Origin: Streptomyces olindensis
GTDB taxonomy: Bacteria; Actinomycetota; Actinomycetes; Streptomycetales; Streptomycetaceae
Direction: 5' to 3'
Length of the DNA stretch: 64,000 nucleotides
NCBI GenBank assembly: GCA_000696115.1
Contig: JJOH01000022.1
Coordinates: 1 to 64,000 of the forward strand
Shown here: piece by piece, positions 52,252 to 60,364 of the stretch
How the letters are laid out: each line of letters starts with the position of its first letter
How positions within the stretch are numbered: position 1 is the first letter of the stretch
Made by a program: the position numbers and the translations under genes
Notes under the pieces: generated by a model
What the model was told of the DNA's origin: nothing
Databases searched by the model: none
What the model saw: only the letters and a program-made list of their open reading frames with translations

Positions 52252-53407
52252 TGGGCGCGAGGTCCGTCCCGGCGCCCCGGCGGCGCACGGCGACCAGGTC
52301 GGTACGGGGCTCACCGGCCTGCGGGGCGGGTGCGGAACCGCACACGCCGTTCCCTTCGGGCCCCTCGGAGCCGCAGCCGCCACCGCTTCCGCAGCCGCCG
52401 GAGGCGCGGTGCTCCGGCAGCGTCACCTGGTCGGTGCCCTCCACCTCGAACCCGGCGTCCGCGATCATCTCCAGGTCGGCCTTGCCCGCCTGGCCCTCGC
52501 TGGTGAGGTAGTCGCCCAGGAAGATCGAGTTGGCCAGGTGCAGTGCGAGCGGCTGCATCGTGCGCAGATGGACCTCGCGCCCGCCCGCGATGCGTACCTC
52601 CACGTCCGGGCAGACGAACCGGGTCATCGCCAGGATCCTCAGGCACCGCTGCGGCGTCAGGTTCCACTCCTTGCCCAGCGGCGTGCCCTCGAACGGGATG
52701 AGGAAGTTGACCGGAACCGAGTCCGGGTCCAGCTCGCGCAGCGAGAAGACGACGTCCACCAGGTCCTCGTCCGTCTCGCCCATGCCGGCGATCAGCCCCG
52801 AGCAGGCGGACAGGCCCGCCGCGTGCGCCTTGTTGACCGTGTCGACGCGGTCGGCGTACGTGTGCGTGGTGGTGATCTCCCCGTACGTCGCCTCGGAGGT
52901 GTTGAGGTTGTGGTTGTAGGCGTCGGCGCCCGCCTCGCGCAGCCGCTCGGCCTGGCCGTCGGAGAGCAGTCCGAGGCAGGCGCACACCTCGACGCCCTCG
53001 TTGTTCTCCTTGATCGCCTTGATCGTCTCGGAGACCCGGTCCACGTCCCGGTCGGTGGGACCGCGCCCGCTGGCCACCAGGCACACCCGTTTGGCGCCGC
53101 CCGCCACACCGGCCGCCGCCGCGTCGGAGGCCTGATCGGGTTTGAGCCATGTGTACTTCAGGATCCCGGCCTCGGAACCGAGCCGCTGCGAACAGTAGGA
53201 GCAGTCCTCGGGGCACAGGCCGGACTTCAGGTTGACGAGATAGTTGAGTTTCACCCGTCGGCCGAACCAGTGCCGGCGCACCTTCCCGGCCGCGGCCACC
53301 ACATCGAGCAGGTCGTCGTCGGACGTCGCGAGGACGGCCAGTGCCTCGTCACGGGTCGGCAGCTCGCGCCGAAGCCCCTTGTCCACCAGCGTGTTCAGCA
53401 GGTCCAT
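52244..53407 (-). CDS. bioB: biotin synthase
   Basis: This 387-residue radical-SAM enzyme inserts sulfur into dethiobiotin. It has the 4Fe-4S motif C65xxxC69xxC72 (CPEDCSYC), the 2Fe-2S ligand region (VCLVASGR; VCACLG) and YNHNLNTS. ATG 53407 matches the family start. The C-terminus extends about 40 residues past the usual end and carries a Cys/Gly-rich tail (GGCGSGGGCGSEG). It is the first gene of bioB-bioA-bioD and is divergent from bioF. Confidence 0.95.
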   Translation of the reverse strand: MDLLNTLVDKGLRRELPTRDEALAVLATSDDDLLDVVAAAGKVRRHWFGRRVKLNYLVNLKSGLCPEDCSYCSQRLGSEAGILKYTWLKPDQASDAAAAGVAGGAKRVCLVASGRGPTDRDVDRVSETIKAIKENNEGVEVCACLGLLSDGQAERLREAGADAYNHNLNTSEATYGEITTTHTYADRVDTVNKAHAAGLSACSGLIAGMGETDEDLVDVVFSLRELDPDSVPVNFLIPFEGTPLGKEWNLTPQRCLRILAMTRFVCPDVEVRIAGGREVHLRTMQPLALHLANSIFLGDYLTSEGQAGKADLEMIADAGFEVEGTDQVTLPEHRASGGCGSGGGCGSEGPEGNGVCGSAPAPQAGEPRTDLVAVRRRGAGTDLAPNA

Positions 53408-53475
53408 GAGAGCCGATCCTGTCCTACGGAGCGGCCCGCGGCCAAGGAGAGTTCGCACAACAGAGTCGCTTCGAG

Positions 53476-53493
53476 GTGTGGGTATTGCCACAC
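53476..53493. promoter_or_regulatory. inverted repeat in bioB/bioF divergent promoter
   Basis: GTGTGG and CCACAC, perfect 6-bp arms around GTATTG, lie midway in the 150-bp bioB/bioF spacer. A smaller GACC/GGTC pair follows at 53497-53508. Candidate biotin-repressor site. Confidence 0.45.
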
Positions 53494-53557
53494 AGTGACC
53501 TGCTGGTCGTCCCGCTAGTGTCTGTGCACTGCCTACAAATTCCCCGGAGGACCACCC

Positions 53558-54685
53558 ATGGCGTTCGGCTGGATCGACGAGCAGGCGCGGCTGCGCCGCC
53601 GCGCGGGACTCGTACGGACCCTGCGCCCCCGTCCGGCCGACTCGCCGCTCCTGGACCTGGCGAGCAACGACTATCTGGGACTCGCCCGCCACCCCGAGGT
53701 CACCGAGGGCGCGGCCCGCGCCGCGAAGAGCTGGGGCGGCGGCTCGACCGGCTCCCGGCTGGTCAGCGGCAGCACCGAACTGCACGCGGAGCTGGAACGG
53801 GAGCTGGCCGATTTCTGCGGTGCCGAGGCCGCCCTGGTCTTCTCCTCCGGCTACGCGGCCAACCTCGCGGCGGTCACCGCGCTGGCCCCGCACGGTTCGC
53901 TGATCGTCTCCGACGCGGGCAACCACGCCTCGCTCATCGACGGCTGCCGACTGGCCCGCGGCACGACCCAGGTCGTGGCGCACGCCGAGCCCGAGGCCGC
54001 GCGCAAGGCGCTGGCGGGCCATGAGGGCCCGGCGATCGCCGTGTCCGACACCGTCTTCTCGGTCGACGGCGACGCGGCCCCGCTCGCCGCACTCGCCGGG
54101 GCCTGCCGGGAGCACGGCGCCGGACTGGTCGTCGACGACGCCCACGGCCTGGGCGTCCTCGGCGACGGCGGTCGCGGCGCCCCGCACGCGGCGGGACTCG
54201 CGGGCGCCGACGACGTCGTCGTGACGGTCACGCTCTCCAAATCGCTCGGCAGCCAGGGCGGAGCCGTCCTCGGCCCGGCCCGGGTCGTCGACCACCTGGT
54301 CAACGCGGCACGGACGTTCATCTTCGACACGGGACTCGCCCCCGCCGCGGCGGGGGCGGCCCTCGCGGCCCTGCGGCTGCTGCGCCGCGAGCCGGAGCGG
54401 GCGGCGCGGGCCCGCGCGGTGGCGGGCGAGCTGTACGCAGGGCTGACCGCCGCGGGTCTGGAAGCGGTGCGTCCGGACGCCGCGGTGGTCTCGGTGCGGG
54501 CGCCCTCTCCCGAGGACGCCGTGCGCTGGGCGGCCGAGTGCCGCGCGGCGGGCCTGGCCGTGGGCTGTTTCCGTCCTCCTTCCGTGCCGGACGGCATCTC
54601 ACGGCTCAGGCTGACCGCCCGCGCGGACCTGACCGGTCAGCAGATCGAACGCGCTGTACGGCTGATCGGCGAGACGCGGCCATGA
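53558..54685 (+). CDS. bioF: 8-amino-7-oxononanoate synthase
   Basis: This 375-residue PLP enzyme condenses pimeloyl thioester with alanine. It has LDLASNDYLGLARHP at the front, STGSRLVSGST, PLP Asp in VVDDAHGLGVLG and PLP Lys in VTLSKSLGSQGG. ATG 53558 has GGAGG 8 bases upstream. It is divergent from bioB-bioA-bioD, so the four late biotin genes are clustered; no bioC/bioH is present in the window. Confidence 0.94.
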   Translation: MAFGWIDEQARLRRRAGLVRTLRPRPADSPLLDLASNDYLGLARHPEVTEGAARAAKSWGGGSTGSRLVSGSTELHAELERELADFCGAEAALVFSSGYAANLAAVTALAPHGSLIVSDAGNHASLIDGCRLARGTTQVVAHAEPEAARKALAGHEGPAIAVSDTVFSVDGDAAPLAALAGACREHGAGLVVDDAHGLGVLGDGGRGAPHAAGLAGADDVVVTVTLSKSLGSQGGAVLGPARVVDHLVNAARTFIFDTGLAPAAAGAALAALRLLRREPERAARARAVAGELYAGLTAAGLEAVRPDAAVVSVRAPSPEDAVRWAAECRAAGLAVGCFRPPSVPDGISRLRLTARADLTGQQIERAVRLIGETRP

Positions 54686-54737
54686 GTCGGCGTGACACGG
54701 CCGTGCGTCGCACGATGGCGGGCTGGACGGACGGGGT

Positions 54738-54968
54738 TCACATACGGTCCACCGCGGCCGTGAACTCCGCCCAGCTCCTCGAGGAGAAGAGCAGCGCGGG
54801 CCCGGCCGGGGCCTTGGAGTCACGCACGGCGAGGAGCCCGGCCCAGGGAGGGGTGTCCGGACACGCGGTCTCGACGCAGTTGTTCGCGCCGGTGCTGTAG
54901 CTGCTGCGCAACCACCGCACACCGTGCAGTTCGATGCTCGAGGGGACATGACGAGGCAGTGCACGCAT
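54738..54968 (-). CDS. DUF397 protein
   Basis: This 76-residue protein has the DUF397 signature: WLRSSYSTGANNCVETA then VAVRDSK-like LAVRDSKAPAGPALLFSSRS and WAEFTAAV. DUF397 proteins are almost always next to XRE-DUF5753 regulators, as here (9 bases after it). Pairs of this kind act in Streptomyces development and antibiotic control. Confidence 0.88.
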   Translation of the reverse strand: MRALPRHVPSSIELHGVRWLRSSYSTGANNCVETACPDTPPWAGLLAVRDSKAPAGPALLFSSRSWAEFTAAVDRM

Positions 54969-54977
54969 GGGGTCTCC

Positions 54978-55838
54978 TTACGCGCCGGCGGCTGTCCCGG
55001 CGATGAAATCCAACGAGTCCTCGGGCGAAAGGGCGTGGATCTGAAGGGCGTTGAAGGCCTCCGTGTAGGCCTGGAGGTCTTCTTTCCGTTCGAGATAGAG
55101 GCTACTCGTCAAGTGGTCGAGAACAACCACATCCAGATCAGAAGTGCTCGAAAATGAGAAGATAACGAAAGGGCCGGTGACACCGATGTGCGCCCCGGCG
55201 GCGAATGGCAGCACCTGCAGCCGCACTTGGGGCAGCCGCGCCGCCTCGACCAGGCGTTCCAGCTGCCGGGCCATGACCCCTGGCCCGCCCACCTCGCGGC
55301 GCAGCACCGCCTCGTCCAGGACGGCGCTCAGTGCCAGCGGCGGATCCGCGCGCAGCACGTCCTGCCTGGCCAGTCGCACTTCGACGAGGGTGTCGAGCCG
55401 GTCTTCCGACAGCCCCTCCACCGCGGCCCTCGTCACGGCGCGCGCGTACTCGGGCGTCTGGAGCAGGCCCGGGACGACGGTGGTCTCCAGGGTGCGCATC
55501 GCGCTGGCCTGGGACTCCAGGCTGATGAAATCCCGGTAGGTCGGCGGCAGCACCCCGCGGTAGGCGTGCCACCAGTGGTGCCGGCCGTCGCTGTCCTCGG
55601 ACCCCGCCAACGCCATGAGCAACTCGCGAAGTTGGGAGTCCGCCACATCGTAGGCATCGAGGAGTAACCGCACATCGGCCGGTTTCACCCCGCTCGTGCC
55701 CGTCTCGATCCGACTGACCTTCGACTGGTGCCAGCCCACCAGCCGGGCCGCCTCGCCACTGGTGAGCCCCGTCGAGGTGCGCAGCGCACGCAGTTCGGCG
55801 CCCAGTTTCCGGCGGCGCACCGCGGGACCGTGCTGCAT
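54978..55838 (-). CDS. XRE-family regulator with DUF5753 domain
   Basis: This 286-residue protein has an N-terminal helix-turn-helix (LTSGEAARLVGWHQSKVSRI, residues 25-44) and a C-terminal DUF5753 domain (about 95-275, IQALVVPG-type LETTVVPGLLQTPEYARAV). Start ATG 55838. With DUF397 downstream and an HATPase divergent, it forms the regulator/DUF397/ATPase triad seen in abaA-like loci of Streptomyces. Confidence 0.88.
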   Translation of the reverse strand: MQHGPAVRRRKLGAELRALRTSTGLTSGEAARLVGWHQSKVSRIETGTSGVKPADVRLLLDAYDVADSQLRELLMALAGSEDSDGRHHWWHAYRGVLPPTYRDFISLESQASAMRTLETTVVPGLLQTPEYARAVTRAAVEGLSEDRLDTLVEVRLARQDVLRADPPLALSAVLDEAVLRREVGGPGVMARQLERLVEAARLPQVRLQVLPFAAGAHIGVTGPFVIFSFSSTSDLDVVVLDHLTSSLYLERKEDLQAYTEAFNALQIHALSPEDSLDFIAGTAAGA

Positions 55839-56051
55839 GGGCTTCTCCTTACTCCTTCCGAGCCACCCAAATACGGTCTCGCGTCGTAGAGTTCACCGCT
55901 TTGAGCGACAGATATATGCACATCTTGGTGGATCGCCGTCCTCCATGGGGGTTCTGGTGGCAGTCTGGCGACGAAGCACCAGTCCGGGACCGTACTCGAA
56001 CCTTCCGCTCCGTGTCGGACTGCGGTCCCGTGGGAAAGGGACGACGTCGCC

Positions 56052-56510
56052 ATGGCAGACCATTTGGAAGCCTCCGTCACTCTGCCGAGCGATCCCGCCT
56101 CGGTCTCCGCAGCGCGTGCCTACGTGGTGGGCACGCTGGCGGAGTGGGGCCTGCCGGAGGACACGGAAGTGTCCGACACCATCCGGCTCATCATCTCCGA
56201 ACTCGCCACCAACGCCGTCCAGCACACCTTCGGGCAGTCGCCCACGTTCACCGTGGACGTCGTACTCGACCGCGACGAGCACCTGCGCGTCGGTGTCACG
56301 GACAGCCACCCGCGCTTCCCCAGACGGCTCCCCGCGGCGGTCCAGCAGGACAACGGCCGCGGCCTGGCCATCATCCGCTGGCTGACCGCGGAGTACGGCG
56401 GCAGGCTCCGTATCCGCCCCACCCGCGAGGGCGGCAAGACCATCTCCGTCGAACTCCCGTGGACTGTCCCGGCCCAGCCCGTGACGGCGGCGGGACAGCA
56501 GGAGCCGTAA
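56052..56510 (+). CDS. ATP-binding protein (RsbW-like HATPase)
   Basis: This 152-residue protein has one HATPase_c_2 domain: N-box IRLIISELATNAVQHT, then VGVTDSHP and the G-box NGRGLAIIRWLTAEYG. There is no transmembrane or phospho-acceptor region. Such proteins act as anti-sigma kinases or partners of XRE-DUF5753 regulators. It is divergent from the XRE gene with 213 bases between. Confidence 0.87.
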   Translation: MADHLEASVTLPSDPASVSAARAYVVGTLAEWGLPEDTEVSDTIRLIISELATNAVQHTFGQSPTFTVDVVLDRDEHLRVGVTDSHPRFPRRLPAAVQQDNGRGLAIIRWLTAEYGGRLRIRPTREGGKTISVELPWTVPAQPVTAAGQQEP

Positions 56511-56757
56511 CGTCACAGCGGCCCGCAGACCTTGTCCGCCGCACGGCGGGGCCACCGGACGGGCCCACCGGACCGGCCCACGGCGGACGCCGCCTCGCCG
56601 CCCTGCCGGGCGACCGGAACCCTACGCCGCGGCCCGCCTGCTCAGCGCCGCCCAGCACCCCGTGACGCCCCGCACGCAACGCCGCACCCACGCGCAACGG
56701 CGCCCCCCGGACGTCGCGCCTCCGGAAGGGGCCGCCCCGACACCCACCCGCCCCGAC

Positions 56758-57157
56758 GCTCGTCGGCTCGGATGCTTGCCGCCTCGACGCTCGTCGATTT
56801 GGACGCGCCGCCCCGCGCTCGTCGGGTCGGATGCTTGCAGCCCGATGCTCGTCGGCTTGGACGGGCCGCCCTACGCTCGTCGGGTCGGATGCCTGCAGCC
56901 CGATGCTCGTCGGCTTGGACGGGCCGCCCTACGCTCGTCGGGTCGGATGCCTGCAGCCCGATGCTCGTCGGCTTGGACGGGCCGCCCTACGCTCGGTCGG
57001 CTTGGACGCGCCGCCCTACGCTCGTCGGCCCGGATGCCTGCAGCCCGATGCTCGTCGGCTTGGACGGGCCGCCCTACGCTCGTCGGCTCGGACGCGCCGT
57101 CCCACGCTCGTCGCCTTGGACGCGCCGTCCCACGCTCGTCGCCCCGACGCTCGTCGG
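56758..57157. repeat. tandem repeat array, 28/30-bp units
   Basis: Fifteen copies of GCTCGTCG (one with an extra G) occur with spacing of 28-31 bases, from 56758 to 57149. The core is a 58-bp higher-order unit (a 30-bp half containing CGGATGCCTGCAGCCCGAT and a 28-bp half containing GGACGGGCCGCCCTAC) repeated almost exactly three times. Because 58 is not a multiple of three, the frames rotate and the open frames across it are not genes. It fills the 700-bp gap between convergent genes; the flanks hold nothing else. Confidence 0.85.
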
Positions 57158-57212
57158 CCCGGCCCGGCCCGGCCCGGCCGGCCCGGCCCCGCCCCGACCG
57201 ACACCGCCCGTG

Positions 57213-57836
57213 TCACCGGCGTCGCGTCGACGTCTCCCGACGTGCCGTTCCCGGCGGCGTCGACGGCTGCCTGACGGTGTCCCGCAGCTGCGCCGGAACC
57301 CTGACGGGGACAGACCGGGGCGACGCCGGCTCCTCCGCCGGCCCGGCCGGCTCGTCGCGCAGGCCCGCTCGCCGGACCAGCCGGGGGAGCAGCCCCCACA
57401 GGCCGACACAGACCAGGAAGGTTGCCGCGCTCGCCGCGATGCCGCCGGCCCGGCCGGTCGTCACATCGACCACCAGCAGGACGGAACCGCTGAACGCGAA
57501 CACGAGCACCACCAGGCCGGTGGTGGCCAGGCGCGAGGAGACCTGGACGATGCGCGGCTTGGCGCCCTGCTGGAAGAGCGAGCGGTGCAGCGCGGCCGGC
57601 GCGGTGAACAGCGCCGCGGCCAGGACCGCCAGCAGCAGCGTGATGACGTAGGTGACGCGCTGGACCGTGTCGAGGTCCTCGAAGCGCGAGGTGAAGGCGA
57701 GCGACAGCAGGAAGGCGAAGAGGATCTGTACGCCCGTCTGGGTGACGCGGAGTTCCTGGAGCAGCTCGACGAAGTTGCGGTCGGCGCGCTGCAGCGGCGT
57801 CTCGTTGCGTGCGGTGCAGGGACGGTGCTCGGCCAT
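57213..57836 (-). CDS. DUF6328 membrane protein
   Basis: This 207-residue protein has an N-terminal FVELLQELRVTQTGVQILFA motif and four hydrophobic helices, as in DUF6328 proteins. A Pro/Arg-rich C-terminal tail of about 50 residues runs to the edge of the tandem-repeat region. Function unknown. Confidence 0.8.
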   Translation of the reverse strand: MAEHRPCTARNETPLQRADRNFVELLQELRVTQTGVQILFAFLLSLAFTSRFEDLDTVQRVTYVITLLLAVLAAALFTAPAALHRSLFQQGAKPRIVQVSSRLATTGLVVLVFAFSGSVLLVVDVTTGRAGGIAASAATFLVCVGLWGLLPRLVRRAGLRDEPAGPAEEPASPRSVPVRVPAQLRDTVRQPSTPPGTARRETSTRRR

Positions 57837-57915
57837 GGGTGACGGGTAACCACCTGAGCCCGTATCACGCTCCGGCGTGCGGCGGCGCGTCAGGACGCCG
57901 CCGCACGCCGGGCGC

Positions 57916-58389
57916 TTACTTCACGCGCCCGTACCAGACGCTCTTGGTCCAGATCTTCTGCAGCCGCACCACGTCCCCGGTCTTCGGGGCGTGCCAGAGC
58001 TTGTTCTTACCCGCGTAGATACCGACGTGGTACACGCTCTTGCCCGAGTGGAAGAACACCAGGTCCCCCGCCTTGCGGTTCTTGGCGGAGATGTGACGGG
58101 TCTTGTTGTACTGCTGGGCGGCCGTGCGGGGGAGCTTCTTGCCGGCCTTCTTGAACGAGTACAGCGTCAGCCCGGAGCAGTCGAACCGGTGCGGCCCGGT
58201 GGCCCCGTACTTGTAGGGCGAGCCCTTCTTCGAGGCCGCGATCTGGAGTGCCTTCGTCGCATGCGTGGCTGCCGCGGCCTCCGAGGAGAAGCCGGGGGCC
58301 ACGATCGAGCCGCCCACCGCGGCGATGGTGAGGGCCGAGGCCGTACCGGCCCGGACCATGAGCGACGGGACACGATTGAGCGCAGTCAT
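57916..58389 (-). CDS. secreted NlpC/P60 peptidoglycan endopeptidase
   Basis: This 157-residue enzyme has a signal peptide (about 1-40, ending SSEAAAA) and one NlpC/P60 domain. Catalytic residues are Cys in FDCSGLTLYSF, His in VYHVGIYAG and the third polar residue in LWHAPKTGD. It cleaves stem peptides during wall remodelling. A c-di-AMP riboswitch precedes it, as for several Streptomyces wall hydrolases. Confidence 0.9.
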   Translation of the reverse strand: MTALNRVPSLMVRAGTASALTIAAVGGSIVAPGFSSEAAAATHATKALQIAASKKGSPYKYGATGPHRFDCSGLTLYSFKKAGKKLPRTAAQQYNKTRHISAKNRKAGDLVFFHSGKSVYHVGIYAGKNKLWHAPKTGDVVRLQKIWTKSVWYGRVK

Positions 58390-58411
58390 GCGCAACCCTT
58401 CGTCAGCCGCC

Positions 58412-58530
58412 TGTGAAGGATGACCTGTCGGATTCGGGCTGGCGAAGTTGCCCGGCCGCTGACGCGGCTTCACCCCAAGGGCTGCTCGGGCCCGGTCATG
58501 GCGTGACCGTCCCGGCGACCCGTCGTGCTT
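58412..58530 (-). ncRNA. c-di-AMP riboswitch (ydaO-yuaA leader)
   Basis: Read on the minus strand the leader contains CTTGGGGTGAAGCCGC, then CGGCCGGGCAACTTCGCCAG and CCCGAATCCGACAGG. These conserved blocks define the ydaO aptamer. It begins with paired GGTCACGCCATGACC and ends about 23 bases before the NlpC/P60 start. The ligand c-di-AMP normally turns expression off. Confidence 0.82.
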
Positions 58531-58570
58531 GGGTCCTCCACTCCTGCCGATCCACTTCCGTCGACCGGTC

Positions 58571-58627
58571 ATCCGGGCGGCGGCAGGACTCGGCGTCCGC
58601 CCGGATCGCCCCGCCGTTGTGGCGGGG
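58571..58627 (-). other. two stem-loops in the NlpC/P60 upstream region
   Basis: ATCCGGGCGG (58571-58580) pairs with CCGCCCGGAT (58597-58606), and CCCCGCC (58609-58615) with GGCGGGG (58621-58627). They lie just upstream of the riboswitch. The remaining 58628-58891 shows no gene I can support. Confidence 0.4.
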
Positions 58628-58891
58628 GCTTGTCGTCAGACAGGGATCTTGACTCATCGTTGTCCGGAAATCCCAACCGAACCGGGGATTTGTGTTGTTA
58701 CTCACCACTCACCCGTTCGGGTGGACACGTCTGTGTTCGAGCCACCGTCGACAGCTCCGCGGACCGCCGGACCAGGCATGGAATGTCCCATTCCGCCCCA
58801 CGGCTACGCGCGTTGCGCAACTGTGGGGGCCCAAAAAAAGGATCCCCGTCTACTCCGAACAGGGGTACGTCGTTCGGCCCGTTTCGACTCA

Positions 58892-58929
58892 GGCCCGGAC
58901 GCTCCGTCGACAGGGCGGACGTCCGGGCC
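58892..58929 (-). terminator. terminator of clpP-like operon
   Basis: GGCCCGGACG (58892-58901) pairs perfectly with CGTCCGGGCC (58920-58929), 12 bases past the stop of the small gene downstream of clpP. Confidence 0.55.
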
Positions 58930-58941
58930 GTCGGATCCGCG

Positions 58942-59250
58942 TCAACTGACGGACTCGGGCGGCAGGGTGAGCCTGGCCGTGCGCCGCTCACCGTCCAGCA
59001 CTCGCAGCGCCCGGGCCAGCGTGCCGGCGTGCAGTTCCGTCTCGCCCCGCTGGTGCATCAGGGCCAACGCGTCACGTAGCGCGGTCGCCTTGCCGACCAG
59101 GGCCTGGGCGGCGCGCAGTCCGCGGTAGGTGTCGCCGTGCAGCGCCGGGTTGATCCGGCCGAGCAGATCGACGACGTCGAGGTAACGGTCGATCAACTCC
59201 GCCTCGGCGCGGGTCAGCGCGGGCAGCGGCGGCAGTTCGGGCGGCAGCAC
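58942..59250 (-). CDS. hypothetical helical protein after ClpP-like gene
   Basis: This 102-residue protein is largely alpha-helical (LTRAEAELIDRYLDVVDLLG; LRAAQALVGKATALRDALAL). Family not recognised. It starts at GTG 59250, 7 bases after the ClpP-like stop, so the two are one operon; it may be a partner or adaptor of that protein. Confidence 0.6.
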   Translation of the reverse strand: MLPPELPPLPALTRAEAELIDRYLDVVDLLGRINPALHGDTYRGLRAAQALVGKATALRDALALMHQRGETELHAGTLARALRVLDGERRTARLTLPPESVS

Positions 59251-59257
59251 CGGAGTC

Positions 59258-59893
59258 TCACCGTCCGGTCGGCGCGGCCAGGGTGGCCTCGCGGTTGGGG
59301 AGGATCCGGTCCACCAGGCCGTACTCCACCGCCTCCTGGGCGGTGAGGATCTTGTCCCGCTCGATGTCCGCGCCGACCTGCTCCCGGGTGCGGCCCGTGT
59401 GCCGCGCGAGCATCTCCTCCATGCGCGTCCGGATGCGCGTCAACTCGTCGGCCTGAATCGCCAGATCGCTGGCCTGGCCGTGGACCGGCTCGGGCAGCGA
59501 CGGCTGATGGATCACCAGACGCGCGCCGGGCAGCACGGATCGCTTGCCGGGTGTGCCCGCGGCCAGCAGTACCGAGGCGGCGGCCCCGGCCTGGCCGAGG
59601 CAGACCGTCTCCACGTCGCAGGTGACGTAGCGCATCGTGTCGTAGATGGCGGTCATCGCGTGGAAGGAGCCGCCGGGGGAGTTGATGTAGAGCGCGATGT
59701 CGCGGTCCGGGGCCTGGTGCTCCAGGTACATGAACTGGGCCATCACGTCGTTCGCCGACGTCTCGTCCACCGGCGCGCCGAGGAAGACGATCCGCCCCTC
59801 CAGCAGCTTGGAGTACGGATCCATCGTCCGGTGCCCGGACCCCGTGCGTTCGGTGAACTCGGGCAGCACGTAGCGGGCGGACGGTCGGGTCAT
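59258..59893 (-). CDS. ClpP-family protein lacking the nucleophile serine
   Basis: This 211-residue ClpP fold protein has INSPGGSFHAMTAIYDTM, the catalytic His129 in LVIHQPS and Asp180 in IERDKIL. The nucleophile segment reads CLGQAGAAASVLLAAG: the position of the usual Ser in GQAAS is Ala104, and a Ser appears three residues later (107). The protein may be proteolytically dead, acting as a structural or regulatory partner of active ClpP subunits. GAGGAGGGG precedes ATG 59893. Confidence 0.82.
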   Translation of the reverse strand: MTRPSARYVLPEFTERTGSGHRTMDPYSKLLEGRIVFLGAPVDETSANDVMAQFMYLEHQAPDRDIALYINSPGGSFHAMTAIYDTMRYVTCDVETVCLGQAGAAASVLLAAGTPGKRSVLPGARLVIHQPSLPEPVHGQASDLAIQADELTRIRTRMEEMLARHTGRTREQVGADIERDKILTAQEAVEYGLVDRILPNREATLAAPTGR

Positions 59894-59950
59894 GGCGAAC
59901 CCCTCCTCGCGGGCAGAGCCGTCTCCGGCGACGGCTGTCTCTGTAAAAAA

Positions 59951-59977
59951 TGTACAGGACGTACGTGACGTTATGAT
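59951..59977 (+). promoter_or_regulatory. promoter and repeats upstream of Phd antitoxin gene
   Basis: TATGAT (59972-59977) is a good -10 six bases before the start codon, with TGTACA (59951-59956) 15 bases upstream. The palindrome ACGTACGT (59959-59966) between them is a likely antitoxin operator. Confidence 0.45.
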
Positions 59978-59983
59978 GGGTGC

Positions 59984-60274
59984 ATGGCCTACGAGATTCC
60001 GGTGACGCAAGCCAGGGCTGAACTCGCCGACCTGATCAACCGCGTGGTGTACGGCGGCGAACGCGTCGTCGTCACCCGGCACGGCAAGCCTCTCGTCGCC
60101 CTCGTCTCGGCCGATGACCTGCGGCGACTCGAGGAACTCGCGGAGTCGGCGGAGCCCGCCGAGGAGCAGGTGATCAGCGCCGTCTCCACGGTCCGCGAGG
60201 TCGCTTCCGCTCCTCGCGAACAGCAGCGGTTCGGCATCGCGGCGGAGCACCGGAGGGCCGGCGGCCCGGCGTAG
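59984..60274 (+). CDS. Phd/YefM-family antitoxin
   Basis: This 96-residue protein has the Phd/YefM N-terminal DNA-binding fold (IPVTQARAELADLINRVV, then RVVVTRHGKPLVALVSADD). An acidic C-terminal tail would bind a toxin. No toxin gene follows: a terminator and a convergent membrane gene come next, so it is an orphan antitoxin. It is divergent from the ClpP-like gene; Clp proteases degrade antitoxins. Confidence 0.83.
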   Translation: MAYEIPVTQARAELADLINRVVYGGERVVVTRHGKPLVALVSADDLRRLEELAESAEPAEEQVISAVSTVREVASAPREQQRFGIAAEHRRAGGPA

Positions 60275-60364
60275 GGCGGGCGGCCCGGCGTGGTCCGGGC
60301 ACGCGATCGGAGGACCGGTCCGGCGCGGTCAGCGACCCGGGCATCCCGGACGAGCGGACGAAAA

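Noticed and set aside
56758..57157. CRISPR array
   Set aside because: Units of 28-30 bp look CRISPR-like, but there are no unique spacers; the whole 58-bp unit repeats and no cas gene is nearby.
56532..57842. Long plus-strand reading frames of 329 and 436 codons over the repeat
   Set aside because: They arise because the 58-bp repeat lacks stops in every plus frame; the frame rotates, composition is Arg/Pro-rich and the right half overlaps the DUF6328 gene.
58735..58743. tRNA T-loop-like GTTCGAGCC
   Set aside because: No acceptor, D or anticodon stems can be built around it.
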